From: Takakia lepidozioides
Taxonomy: Eukaryota; Streptophyta; Takakiopsida; Takakiales; Takakiaceae
Assembly (NCBI GenBank): GCA_030704615.1
Contig: CM060731.1
Location: 15,810,001-15,874,000 of the forward strand
Direction of reading: 5' to 3'
DNA: 64,000 nucleotides
The notes below the pieces were generated by a model. That model was given only the letters and a program-made list of their open reading frames with translations. It made no database searches and had not been told where the DNA came from. How positions within the stretch are numbered: position 1 is the first letter of the stretch; each line of letters begins with the position of its first letter. Positions 1-11,727 of this stretch are shown here, in pieces. The position numbers and the translations under genes were made by a program.

Positions 1-1579
1 CACTCCGAATTGGACAAGACGGAAGTTAGAGGTCTTCATCCAAACTGCATGCAAAGAAAATAGATTCCCCAACCTGCCCAGTTGCCTCTAGTTTATTTTA
101 TGAAATCGCACTCCGAATTGGACAAGACACGACTTATGAATGGACATTTGAGATAAATAATTGATGTGGCAGGGTCTCCAGTCTCCACCGCTTCCGACTA
201 AATATCAGAGTCATTGTCTCCCATCTTATCGACCCCGTACCGTCACAGCCCAGTGGAGCACCCAGCCACTCCGCCCATTGAATATTTGAGGACCCTACAG
301 AGGACCCATCACAAGTGTTGAAATACTGTGGTGGTGTTCCCTTCCCTGCCATGGATGGTGCTTCTTGGAGTTTGACCTGCCCTGGGTTGTTTAAATATTC
401 AATGATGTATTTTAACAGAAGTCTGTACAGTTACAGTAGAGAAGGAAGCCTCTTGCCCAAGCAACCATATCTTATGGTGTGAAGGACCTCTGTTTTTTTT
501 CTTTTTTCTTTTTCCATTCTTTCTTCATTTAAATTTAAAGAAGTGGGCACAAATTTTATATCTGCCTTCCCTTTTGGAAGATGAACAGCAGTTAGGGTAG
601 TTATTTATTGTAGGGATCAATTTCAAGGGGTCCTCCACCCTCTAAAATCTCAATAACTTACTAGCGGATCTGTCTTCAACTGCAAAGTGAGATTGTCATG
701 TTGTTGGATCTGGAATCTTCATCAAGTTCTCAACATCTTTGACCAGGCCTTATGCTTTAAAGCGCAGGAAAAACTTAGAGAAATAATTAATATTAATATT
801 TAAAGGAAAAAACCTAGTCGGATCCACCAGTCACAAATTGAATAGGACCCTTAATTTTAGCCAGAGGAGAAAATATCCTCTTCCAAAGTAACCTTGCCTT
901 ACATGTTATTTGTTTTTACCCTTATGGCTCCTGCTTGTGAATAGTGGAATATACTTTCATCCATACTTGAAAATTCATCCATTATTTTTCGCATTATTAT
1001 CATCCATTGTTTTTCAATAACAGAGGCACCTCATGGAAGTGGTTTTGAGCAAAGGAGAGGAGCTGACACCAATGGAACACACAACAAAGTGCTTAGCGAT
1101 ATTTGACATTGGTGCGTAATCTTTGCTTTACAATAAACAGGAGCAAACAATGAAAAAAACCAAACCTTGTCATGAGCAAGGCTCATGGACACCAACTAAT
1201 CCGGCAATGTTTCGATAGATAAAAAAAACTCCTCAGATCCTCAAACTTGACTGATGAATCATGTTCCTAACCACATCCCTACCTTCATCTAATATTTCAT
1301 GGCATTTTGCAGACAGAATTGGAATCTTATCACTTGGAGTACAAACTTTGCAGAGTAGAAAACAAAACCAAAAATTTGTTTGAAATTCCTAAATGACTAC
1401 AATTGAGACTAATTCTGCAGGAACATGCCTCATGATGCTGACCACCTTAACTTTTGGATCAGACTTTGGTATACCTGCTTTGTAATGATTCGGAGGGAGG
1501 GGGGAGTCCATGGCCCCTTTAAGAAGAAAACATATTTATCGAAAAACCTTGAAAACAAACATATTGATACAAGGCCTTG
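1..1579. other. Intergenic, 3' flank of the M23 gene
   Basis: No coding exon could be supported here. A 20-bp direct repeat (CACTCCGAATTGGACAAGAC) lies at 1-20 and 109-128. A block at about 831-895 resembles one at 56395-56455 (both share AGAGGAGAAAATA and nearby CCCTTAATT), so it is probably an old dispersed repeat. Short open frames such as 134-352 on the minus strand show no family features. Confidence 0.6.
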
Positions 1580-4500
1580 CTATACCCAAGGCTGTTCTTG
1601 CATCCATGGATCCGGGTCCACCGCTTTTCCGTGAACGTGGAGACCCCTACAACACACCAGAAAAATTGAAGATATATCAGCTTTTTGCAGTGAAGTACCC
1701 CTGGTGAGCTTAATGTACAGAGATCAGCCTTTCAGCAAATATGACTGGTATCTGGTAATACAGAGAAACATGCTGCTGGTCACACGTATGATGGACAATA
1801 TAAGGGTATTCCTTGTGATTGACCCATTCACAATGAATTTCACATTCCAAATCAAAAGAGATGCATTACTGTACATCAAAAAGAGAGAAACACACTGCGT
1901 GAGAGAGAGAATGTACTCCCAGGACCTTGTTTGCCATAGCCTTCTGGCCATAGACCGTGGTTCAGTTTGGGTGGAAAAAGAGGGAACAGACACTACCTTT
2001 CTGAGGGCTCACCCCAGTAGTGGGACTAAGCTTGGAATAACCCATTGGTTTGAGCTTTCCAGATTTCCTCTATAAATTCCCTCACACAAGCATCAATGTA
2101 TGACCTGCCCCGCAATTAGACCCCGACAGGGCCAAAGATTTAGGCTCAACCTCAAGATTGTGAAAGGTGGTTAACAGAAGTTACTGGAGACTTAGCCTGG
2201 TTAACAGTGAGGTATTGCAGCCAAGAAATAAAGTCAATAAGGTATCCAGTATTAGGCATGCAAGTCAACTGACCCTGGCATCTGCATGCTGACATGCTCT
2301 TTTTGAGCACCGAAAGCTGAATGGATTCTAAAGTTTTAGCATGGTTGGAGTTGCACTCCCACAGCACATGCGTACTCCCTGGTAGGCCTAGATATCCTGC
2401 AATTCTGCATGAATGGGTCAGCTTCTTTGCATGCAGCCTTTGATCGCCTTCTGTAAACTTTGAGGATTGGCATGCCATTGAGCTTGCCATATGCTTCATT
2501 CAGTCACTTTGGGTCAAAGAAACATAGGCGAGGGGTCACAATACCAGCATTTGGTCATAGGGACATTTATGTGCTCCAATGTCAAGTTCACCCAGGCTAC
2601 CTAATGGGCAGGGAACTAGGCCCCAAAGGGCCAGGCTTCTGCCTCCACCTCGAGATTTTCAAAGTGGTAAACAGAGGTACAGGCCCGAATCCCTTGATGG
2701 ATTTGAAGAGGGCGTTTCTCTGTGAGAGTACCCAGGACAGGAATAGAGATTGTACTCATAAGACGTTGTTTGCCGTAGCCTTGTGGCCATTGACCCCGCG
2801 CCCAGTTTGAGCGGGAACAAAAGGGACAGAACCTACCTCTGTCAGGGGCTGACGTTGGTAGTAAGACTTACCTTCATATATAGAATTAATCCGGGTTTTC
2901 CAGATATCCTCTAGAAATCCCTTCACACAAGCATCAATCTGCTGTGTGTGATTTGCCCAAAAACTAGGCCTCAGGAGGGCCTGGGCTTTTGACTCAGCCT
3001 CGAGACTTTCAAAGTTGGTAAACAGGGGTACAGGCACAATTCCCTTGATAGATTTGAAGAGAGCGTCTCTTTGGTGAGAGAACCCCGGACAGTGTATCAG
3101 AAAATGAATACTGTCTTCAGATTGCCCACACAACGGGCAATTGCACTCTCCCTTTCCTCTCTGCTTCTGTTTGCTGTTCAAAGGTAGGCTTCCTGCCCTG
3201 AGTTTAAATTTCAGTCTAGTGCCGAGAGGTAGACCCTTGAGGTCATCCAAGATGTCCTCCCCCATGTCACTGACTGGAAACAAGTTCAGGGAAGTTTTCT
3301 GCCTAACTTCATTTTCATCAGACAATCTCATGGCAACAGACATCGCTTTGGACACTACAGCCTCTAAGTCAGATTTATCCAGCAGGGTCAAGACTTGCGG
3401 ATCCAGGTCCAGGTCCTTGAGAATCCTAAGTTCTGCCAGGACTTAGCCTGTTTGACAGGGCGGTCCTGTTTCCAAGATATAGAGTCGATTAACTTAGGAT
3501 ATCTGGTGTTGGGCATATGTTGCAGCTGACCCCACCATCTGACCTTGAATTCATCTCGTCGGGAGCTTAAGGACGGAATACCAAACTCACCCCGAACAGC
3601 CACATTGGCTGTTTTGGAGCATGCTGACATACACTCCTTAAGCACCCCCACTTGAATGGATTCTAGAGACTTAGCCTGGTTGGAGTTATCAACCCATATT
3701 GCAGATCTGTACTCCAAGGCAGGTCTAATAACGCGACAAAGCATGGTTTTCTTAACCTCAGAGTTGACCCCTCTGCAGTGGAAAAATTTAGTGAGCCCCA
3801 GAGCTTTGCCCTTGCCAGTTTGAACAACTTTCCAGATATGTGCATCCCAATTACAATTGGAGGAAACTCAACGCCCAGGTAAGTGTAGGAAGGGAGGACC
3901 GGGATCTCTTGGCTACCCCACTGCCACTTAAGATCACTTCCTCCCTCTCCTCTGTCGTTGAATGCTACCACTGCACATTTGCTGACATTAGCCTCTAGCC
4001 CCCAAAGATCAAAGAATCTCTTAACTAATGGGAGCGTTATATGCCATTGAAATATACTCCAGTTCATCAGGGCTGTTTTGAATCATAGGAACAGTTTTTC
4101 CAACTGTGTCCCTCCATTCAGCAGAAGACCCCTCACTGTTAGACCTAGAAGTTCTGCCAAGGATACTGTAGTGAGTTTCAAAGGTATTGACAATGTCAAC
4201 CGATGAAGTCACCACAGCACCTTTAGTAGTCTTCAGCGCTTGTACTTGCTGACCGTTTTTCGGCTTGTACAAATGAAGGGCCAACCAGGGCCATTGAGAG
4301 AGAGAGAGAGAGAGAGAGGGACACAAACCAGTGTAGATGGGGACCCGTGGCTAACCCCGTCTCACCAACCGTGCCTATAACTTGGCCAGCTCGAACCATT
4401 TCACCCTCCCTGTGGAGGCAGCCACCCATCAACTCGTTGATTGTTGCTCACCGTCAGCCTAAAACAAATTGATAACAGCCACAAGAGTCTTCTCCGATAC

Positions 4501-7370
4501 CATACTCTTCCTTTTATGAGATGTGAAAATTCATTAGGTTCTGCAGGAATTAAACTGAGAAAGATCTCAATTCCAAGCCTTGCACTGTCATCTGAGTCAA
4601 CTCGACTCAAGGAAACAATCAAACAGAGAGGCTTGCTCCTCCTCAAAACAATGTCTCCACAGGAGCACCTTTAGCTCGCGTCAACATTTCCAGGAGGTGA
4701 TTTGTGCTGTTAACATGTTGGATAGCTCCTTCACAGTTCTAAAAGTTCCATTGTTTATCTAAAGGTTAAAATAGTTTCTAGGAAAAAGTGGAGAGAACCT
4801 ACTGCACCCAAGCAGCACTGAGATGCATCAACATGCTAGTGACACCGTGGCCATGGTCCAAGCCCACACAATTGCCATGGATCACAAATCCGTTGCTTTC
4901 TTTTCCCACCAAAGCAACCCGTCCATTTGCAGGAGCTCTCACCGGAGACCCTTCATCAGCCCCATAATCCACTCCTCTGTGATAGTACCTGCAGCAGCAT
5001 CACCACCACTTTCGGAAGCCCTTCATATAATACAGTGACTGGGGAGATGGCAGTTTCCTGGCCCCTCTTCTACATGAGCAGCCTCAGAGCCTTCTTTACG
5101 TGTGTAACAAATTTTGAACCGGCCTTTGATAACCTCAAATTTTGCATAAAGTCCATACCCCTGAGCAAAGATGCCATTGTAGAACCGCTGGAGGCCATAG
5201 CTGGTAGTCACTTCCCCCTCACTTGGCAACAAAAATGGTCCACACCAAATCTGCTCCTCAGTTTTGGTTAAGGTGAATGCCCCCACTGCTTCCTTCTCCT
5301 CACGGGTACCTATAAAACCCAGCATACAAACCAGCAGTTGACTAGCAAGCATCTTGGATCTGTGACAATATCCCCAACCACCTTCATGAATGGAATTATA
5401 ATGAGGAGCTGAGGGCCTTGTGCATGGTTGAAACACCAGAGTTCAGGCCCTTGTGCATGTTAGAAGCACCTGGGCACTATGAGGAAGCCCCTCCAGTTTG
5501 AGAGAGACTTCCCATGAGTTATGCATGAACATGCACTGAGAAAGGTGGAACACATTGTGTTTATCTTGACCATATTACGGAACAGTCGTTTGGCTACAAG
5601 GATCCCAGGTACTGGACGATACAAAGTCTTGGAGGACTTTTATATGTATGCCAAGATTCTTTCCAACAAAATCATGAACTGATAGGCCAGTTTGTAGAGT
5701 GCACGATTTACTGCGAATGTTAGATTTGCTTTTCTTCAACCAAATCGATTCAACTGGATACTCCTTATTGCACAACTCCACAATACCATTGAATGCTTTA
5801 TGCCTGCCATCAGTCACCTCCACCTAGCAGTCATGCATTGTGACAACAAACATCCAATCAGTACGAATTTGTGCAGGTAACTTTCATGAACTTGCCTGAC
5901 TGCTCAACTAGCAAGCCAACTACAGCAGCCTCGATGATAGCAAACTTAACCTCCGCGTCATCAAATGTGGGTGCATCCTTCCACGCCGTACAAAGGACAC
6001 GGTGTTCAGCTTTAAAGCTTGATAATGATTGAAGTTTTTCGGTGTTATGTCACGGTCATGAGATTCAAGAGACATTTGAAATCTACATCTGCCTTAGCTT
6101 GCAGCACGGCGTAAGGACCCCTTTGAGGAGCCTCAGATGATCCAGCTAATTGCCATAATCCCAATTTTAAGAACAGATCTTGACCTACAATCCATCGATA
6201 ACCCACCAGAAATGCATGGACCAATATGGACAGTTTCGACATTACATTGTAGGAGGGATTCAAAACTCATTGTTATTCTGTTAATTATGAAGGACAGCCT
6301 CCTAAGTACCAGCTGCATTCATCAATCATCAATGACATATGAGTCTGTAGGTATCCACATGCTTACAATGAGGGGCCGCGGCCCAGGTTTGTCCAATGGG
6401 GTGGTGGGAATGAGAGCTCGCCAAACACTGGCATCCTTTGCTGTTGGAAACACTGGAACATCCGAGCCCTCATATGAGACGTGTATCAGTGGCTCTTTCG
6501 AAATCTTCTCCCTACCAAGAAGCACCCAAGATTCATCAACAAATTTTTTGTGCTGTGTATCACACCCACTGCTATAAACCCAAAAAGAAGTCTGATGTCA
6601 AATTCTTACAGGGATTACTGAGGTAGAGTTATTGAAGGTACAGATCCAACATCTTACTCTGCCTTCCCCCTTCTTTGGAAGACTTCATTGGGAGACACCT
6701 GAGAGTCAAAACAGAACACCTGCAAGACAGATTGCCCTACAGTCTATCTGGACCTCAAACTCGCAGTGAATTGTGTCCATACATCTCCTCAAGGACAGCT
6801 CGAGTTTTGATTTTAAGAGGAGTACCTGAAAGCGAATTTGAGCTCGTCAATACAGCCCCGAGGACGTGGCACCGACACAAGAATAGCAAGAGTGTCACCC
6901 ATGGCTGGCGTCCATGACGAAACCTGCAAGTCGATAGGCCTCTGCCTAAACCCAAGTAATCGAGCAGTTCTTTTGGCAGCTTGCTGTGCAAAAGTTCCTA
7001 GCATATCCCGTGGATACAACCTTTCGTTTTGCTGGCTCTCCTTTGCAATTGGCAATCCGTCTAGAAACAGTTTTAAATCTTCTAGGGGGCCAATGCGGGC
7101 AAACGCCATATGTCGCCCCCTACTTGAGCTTGTCAGACCAGCATCGGCGGGACGCATACTCTTGAAATTGGGGAGGCTGAGATCATTGTTACATTTACGA
7201 GCTTTCCTTGGTTCTCTTATTCCCAGATTTGAGATCACATAGTTTCTCAAAATGAAGTTCACATTCTCTAGCTGCAGAATCGGGGTCCACACATTATCAA
7301 CCGCCTGGTAGGATAAGGAGGTTTGTGTGCTCGCCTGCTTCTCCTTCCGGTTTGATGCAGTAAGGGACAT
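1580..7370 (-). CDS. Ig-like + M23 (LytM-type) metallopeptidase, nuclear-encoded
   Basis: Predicted 428-residue zinc endopeptidase that would cut peptide cross-links of peptidoglycan. Exons on the minus strand: 7370-6826, 6511-6367, 5823-5712, 5309-5159, 4988-4803, 4409-4329 and 1646-1580; all joins keep frame and use GT-AG. The N-terminal ~150 residues are family-unlike and could be a targeting region. Residues ~160-270 form Ig-like repeats (RALIPTTPLDKPG, SIWLKKSKSNIR). The catalytic part carries YYHRGVDYG (metal ligands H321 and D325), GHGVTSMLMHLS and GPHLHWG (H404 and H406). The C-terminus reads VDPDPWMQ, as in cyanobacterial relatives I remember. The start at 7370 is the only ATG near the front of the open frame; an upstream non-coding exon is possible. 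Cyanobacterial ancestry and a plastid role are inference. The last intron (1647-4328) is filled with LINE sequence, but the coding frame is intact. Confidence 0.85.
1885..2745 (-). mobile_element. Older LINE 3' fragments (within M23 intron 6)
   Basis: Two decayed pieces of the same LINE family as the copy at 2750-4290. The first begins near 1912 with the 3'-terminal signature (GGCCAGAAGGCTATGGCAAA on the minus strand) and runs to about 2500, with an internal deletion relative to the better copy. The second (about 2540-2745) repeats the segment ending in ACCCAGGACAGGAATAG on the plus strand. They sit head to tail, so the intron has been hit more than once or partly duplicated. Confidence 0.7.
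2750..4290 (-). mobile_element. 5'-truncated LINE, 3' half of reverse transcriptase
   Basis: Minus-strand frames interrupted by stops and frameshifts give typical LINE ORF2 pieces in order: a linker (KTTKGAVVTSSVDI, ~4240), reverse transcriptase thumb/connection (FFDLWGLEANVSKCAVVAFN and YTYLGVEF, ~3880-4020), a region with RVIRPALEYRSAIW (~3720), and a C-terminal zinc-binding block (CNCPLCGQSEDSIHFLIHC, ~3080-3150). The 3' end is TTATGAGTACA with no poly(A). The 5' break is next to a (GA)n tract at 4296-4318. The element lies wholly inside the last intron of the M23 gene, in the same orientation. Confidence 0.8.
4296..4318. repeat. (GA)n microsatellite
   Basis: About eleven GA units at the junction between the M23 exon-6 donor side and the LINE 5' end. 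Similar GA tracts mark the starts of the short retroposon-like units near 22464 and 63645. Confidence 0.9.
5824..6366 (-). other. M23 intron 2 with an unexplained coding-like stretch
   Basis: This 543-bp intron separates the exons ending at 6367 and starting at 5823. On the minus strand, about 5860-5990 reads without stop as AWKDAPTFDDAEVKFAIIEA followed by a hydrophobic VVGLLVEQSGKF. It is out of place in the assembled M23 protein. It may be a transposon remnant or a skipped exon; I recognise no family. Confidence 0.35.
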
Positions 7371-8438
7371 GAGTACACAGTTCCCACGGAAGACAAGACA
7401 AAAGCTGGGCCGCCCACATAGACCAGACGTCCTTCTCCTCTCTATCACTGCGTATAAAGTGAGTTGTTTAGGTCTGCAGTCTGCACAAGTCGTTGAAGCC
7501 TTCAAACATGGTACTCATCATGCATATATCTCCACAGCACATTCACATTCAACCAGCGTTCATAGTTTACCCGTCCACCAGTGTTTGTACTCCAAATGTA
7601 GTGTGTCAACTTCCACTCTAATTGCTTCAGGTCTAGCCTACTGGTCACCTGAGCTGTTCCTGCATCACTTGAATTTGAGATTGAGAACATTCACAACTCC
7701 CCTCCACACATTGCGCATCTACTTGCAACTCCAGTTTCTTTGTAACGTGTAGAATAGTGTTGACAGTCAACCAAGTATCATGAATGTTGTGCAGGTCATT
7801 CCTTTGGAATTGTAAGAAATTTGATTTTTGGTGAGGTGGGGTGTGATGATTTTGCTCTCCTTGCAACACCGCTAAACAAGGGGGGAAAGGGATAGGAACT
7901 ACCAGCAAACATACATCTGGAACCCAGACTATAACACCAAGATATTCTTCTGTGGAATTCCCTTATCAGCCAAGAAAATGATCCGCGACAAATGACTGCT
8001 TGTGATCTTTCGTAGCAGTCTACTACGGAAAAGGAGGATGCCACAACCCACAAAGGAGCGCAAATGAACATGGTAACACCACATAGAATCTCCAATTATA
8101 AGACTGCTGGTTAGGACGTGATGAAGCCGGATGATACACACCTACATGTACTTATGCACCATCATTACATTGCACAATTCGGAGTCTAAATCAAAGCAAG
8201 CACATAACTCGGACAACAAACTTCAAACCAGTACATACAACCTAGAGGACAACGCATTCCTATTTACAAAGAAACTTCTGAAGCTTGAGGAGTAACCCAG
8301 ACTTGTGTCCGTTAGTGGTGTCACCATCAGTAGCAGAGAGGGATAATAGAAGCAAACGTCAAAGAGACTATGACATTGCGAAGGCCCTGACCACTCTCTT
8401 TTACATGTTTCGTCGACAAATACTAGGTGACTGCAAGA
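7371..8438. other. Intergenic, 5' of M23 gene and 3' of tail-anchored gene
   Basis: Both flanking genes are on the minus strand, so this holds the M23 promoter side and the 3' end of the next gene. Nothing further could be supported. Confidence 0.5.
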
Positions 8439-10848
8439 TTAGGCGCGGCGAACTACAGCTACCCTCTTGAACACCACGATAGCCAATATCACCACGGCCA
8501 GCATCATGCATGACTTGACTGTCCGATCAAGGAAGTTGTCCTTCTCATCAGCAAACACTTTCTTGTCAGCTGCAGCAAACACACCAGACATGATGTCTCG
8601 GAGAGTATCCATAAACTGCGAGAAGGCCCTCTTGGTGTGCCAGAAGAAGTGAGAAAAAACATTGGGGCCCTTCTGAGACTGAGCTCCAGTAGTTGTGTCT
8701 CCATCCTCCATAGAATCTGCTGCAGTCCAGGCAGCAATGAAGAGTTAAGGACTGCTAAAGAAAAACTTTGTAGAGGATGTGATTCAGCCAGCCCTTATCT
8801 GGGATGAGATCACTAATACATTTGTGCCACTGTGAATACCAGACCAAAAACAAAATCCATGCACATGACACTGACTGCAAGTGCCTGGATTGCCAACACC
8901 TTTCCATGGCCATCTGTGAATCAACACGGTCCACATAGATGCTAGACAGGCTGAGAGAGACAGCAGAAAGACCCTTCACACCAACCAATCGTCAAAACAT
9001 TCACTGCTGGTAGCTATAGGTCCAGAGCTCTGATGTAATTTTGTGATCACCAGCTCTTACCCTCACCAGGGCGCAAACAAGTCAAAATTTAATCACACAA
9101 AAGATCCCTGTGAGTTTCTTTCAGTTGGAGATGGGCACACATGCCTTGCGAGCTAACTAATACATCCCTACCTCTGAAACAAAAAAATCCACAAGAATAT
9201 CTGTGCAGACAACATTTATTATAGTTAGCTTTGCTAGTAGACCTACAACTGTTCAGATCTGTTTACAAAAGAAATGCCTGAAGCCAGGAAAAATTGAAAG
9301 CTAGTACCATCAGTTTCTTGAAAACTACGCTTGAACTCTTGAATCTTTTTGTTTGCCAAGACTGCATCCCACACTCCCTTGTCGGTTGCTAATGAGATCA
9401 CCATCCCCTGCAGAAAACCCCACATCAGATCCCTGAATGTCCACAAAGGTGATATATAACTCTAGGTTACCAAAGAATTAACATACCTGAACCTGTGGGT
9501 TATGCTGAAACTGATGAAAGGCCTCCAGCATTTCGCTCCTTGGAGCCCCCAGTTTTCCCTCTGGACTGGCTACCACTTGGAATGGCGGGGGCTCAATCCA
9601 ATCAGACTCTGATGAACCCCCTGCTTTGTCGGATGCTGCCTCATCCTCAGCATTGTTTACAGAGAAGATATCTTTTATATCAGTGCTGGTTGGCGAGGCA
9701 GAAAGAAGCTCGTCATCTTGGGAGGGGGAAGGAGCTGCTAAGATTCCCCTGCCATATAAACCCACAAGTCCTGATTCAACAAAGTAGGCCAAATGCTCTT
9801 CACAGCCAAACTATGAAATTCAATATACTCCTAAGTCTCGCCTTGCCGATTTGGGCCAGTCATAACCGGGAGCTGGATGGAATCCGGCATATTTGGAGTC
9901 CTCCCACACAACCAGATGTGTCCTCCAAGGTAGACCTAGTACCCTTGCAAAGCATGGTCCTTATAACTTCAGTATTTGTCAGATGCGCACAGAGAAATGC
10001 GGAAGTGGTATTGTCATCTTCTCCTGCTTCTTCTCCTGTTCAATCATGGGAGGCGCCAAGGGGCCGTGCAGGGCTTATAACTAATAACAAAAAGAAAGAA
10101 AGACTTCAAGGGAAAAGATTTCCTCTGCTAGTAAAAAGCCCCAGCACCAAATTCATCCCTAGGCTGACCTCCCAACAATACCCCATCTTGAGCACAATGT
10201 TTCCAGGTCAATCTGGAGTCGAAGTTGAACAACGTTGTGAGTGTCCCTTGCTTAGAAACATCACTTCAGAGTTAAAATTGTCACATGCTGAGTCAATGTA
10301 GACATCATTTTGTAATGAATTGGAATGCAGGCAGTCACCTCCCGCCAGACGTTGTACACAATCAAGGCACACAAAATGCATCCCAAATTATGCTTGCTGG
10401 AATGATATGTTGATCAGGCGGTTGCAATGTCAAGTACAGAATTGAGGTATCCCCAGTCATTTAAATAAAGCAGGGAAGGGAGAGAGCTAAAGAAGACCTA
10501 CAGACGAAGTGCATCTTGAAGGTCGGAAGCAGCCTCTTCAACTTCATTGTGACTTGGAAGAGATCCGAACACCAAGTGATCTTTTTCTTCATCTCCGGCA
10601 AACTCCCAATCTTCAAGGTCCCAGAATTGCCCTCGCCCCAAATTAACCTGGTTAGCAGGATGATAGGTCGACGTAGGGTCGCAGGAGCAGGACGACACGC
10701 GGGCAGAGGAAACAGGAGATCGGCGACCATGCGCGGTAGTGCATATGCTACAGCGCGCTGCATGGGATGTGGCAGTCGATGGCGGAGCAGCCCCTACCAA
10801 TCTCGCCACACCACGCCACACGGCCCCTCCACCCGCTCCTCCACCCAT
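8439..10848 (-). CDS. Conserved plant protein of unknown function with C-terminal membrane anchor
   Basis: Predicted 328 residues from four exons: 10848-10502, 9748-9487, 9407-9308 and 8716-8439, all joins in phase. The N-terminal ~70 residues are Ala/Arg/Ser-rich and could be a transit peptide. A conserved acidic block follows (FWDLEDWEFAGDEEKDHLVF and EVEEAASDLQDAL), then SDWIEPPPFQ, then a core with FHQFQHNPQVQGMVISLATD and KGVWDAVLANKKIQEF. The C-terminal part has an amphipathic stretch (FMDTLRDIMSGVF) and one hydrophobic helix (CMMLAVVILAIVVF) followed by RRA, as in tail-anchored proteins. I remember this block order from uncharacterised land-plant proteins but cannot name a function. 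The first intron (9749-10501) carries a LINE fragment. Confidence 0.75.
9835..9990 (-). mobile_element. LINE fragment in intron 1 of the tail-anchored gene
   Basis: The plus-strand stretch around 9918-9975 (AGGTAGACCTAGTACCC and CAAAGCATGGTCCTTATAAC) matches the same part of the LINE copy at about 3718-3760 (AGGCAGGTCTAATAACG, CAAAGCATGGTTTTCTTAAC). It is an internal piece without the 3' end. Confidence 0.5.
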
Positions 10849-11727
10849 TTGCCTATACAGCACCCACCGCACGTCTTCGCCTCCACTCTTCTCCCTCCTT
10901 ACTTTCGCAGGTAGTGCACATTCTCTACCTCCACATCCTCCGTTTTATCTCCCTCCTTCCTCCCATATCTGCTTCGTCTTGCAGATCACCGAGACTGTGT
11001 CTTCTGTCACGGTGGGATGCATAATTCTAAGAATAGATTGGGTCGGGATCGGCGGCCGCTCCCCACCCGGTCTTTGGGTGGGTGGTGGCACTGACAAGTC
11101 GCTTCTTCAGTATCGTATTATCATGTCCGGCCATGACACTTGTGGGGGCTGACTCAGATCACATGAGGGTTTGGAGTTCGCGGTGGATTTGGTTCACAGA
11201 ATACATGCATTTACAGAAGCCAACTCGGCTGCAGACTCGGCCTCCGAGTAAATAGATGGCAACTGCTAGTCCGAATATAGGGGAGGCGGTGACCCATCTG
11301 CAATCCTCTCCTTGCAGATCGACACATTGCATTGCAAGTCTAGAAGAGTTTCAGTGGAGAAGCAAATGTGATTTTGGGCGGACAGGTCTCATGCAAGTTG
11401 ACTTGTGGAAGTGTAGTGGACGTTTTATTGTGACTAGACATGTTTGCTTGTAGCTCTAGAGCTCTCTCCCAGCAACACAGCCTATTCGCAATTACATCAA
11501 GGGAGGAGGTCATCTGCCGGATAAAAAAAACATCTAATGCTCAGCGGATTTGTATCCTACATGAGGAATGTGGATCACCTCCGTCGCAAACTGCTCATCC
11601 AACCCTTCAAGAATTGTCTAACCTCCCCTGGTTCTCTACAAAGAATGGCTTCACAGTAAATTATGAAGACTGCTAGCCCAAAATTAGAATTGTTGCTATG
11701 CAAGTTCCTCGTGTCTATTCCTGCATG
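10849..11727. other. Intergenic, promoter side of the tail-anchored gene
   Basis: A C/T-rich stretch at 10850-10990 is consistent with the 5' untranslated leader of the minus-strand gene that starts at 10848. The rest shows no gene; it includes the 3' flank of the beta-carotene hydroxylase gene. Confidence 0.5.

Noticed and set aside
134-352. 72-codon minus-strand ORF with an ATG
   Set aside because: No homology recalled, no neighbouring exons in frame; could be chance.
4223-4432. M23 gene truncated by the LINE, ending in a Ser-Leu run
   Set aside because: A GT donor inside the Trp codon of HLHW and an acceptor at 1647 restore the family C-terminus (GLHVHGKAVDPDPW), so the gene is intact.
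9495-10301. 268-codon open stretch on the plus strand
   Set aside because: It runs antisense over exon 2 of the tail-anchored gene, its intron and a LINE fragment; no recognisable domains.
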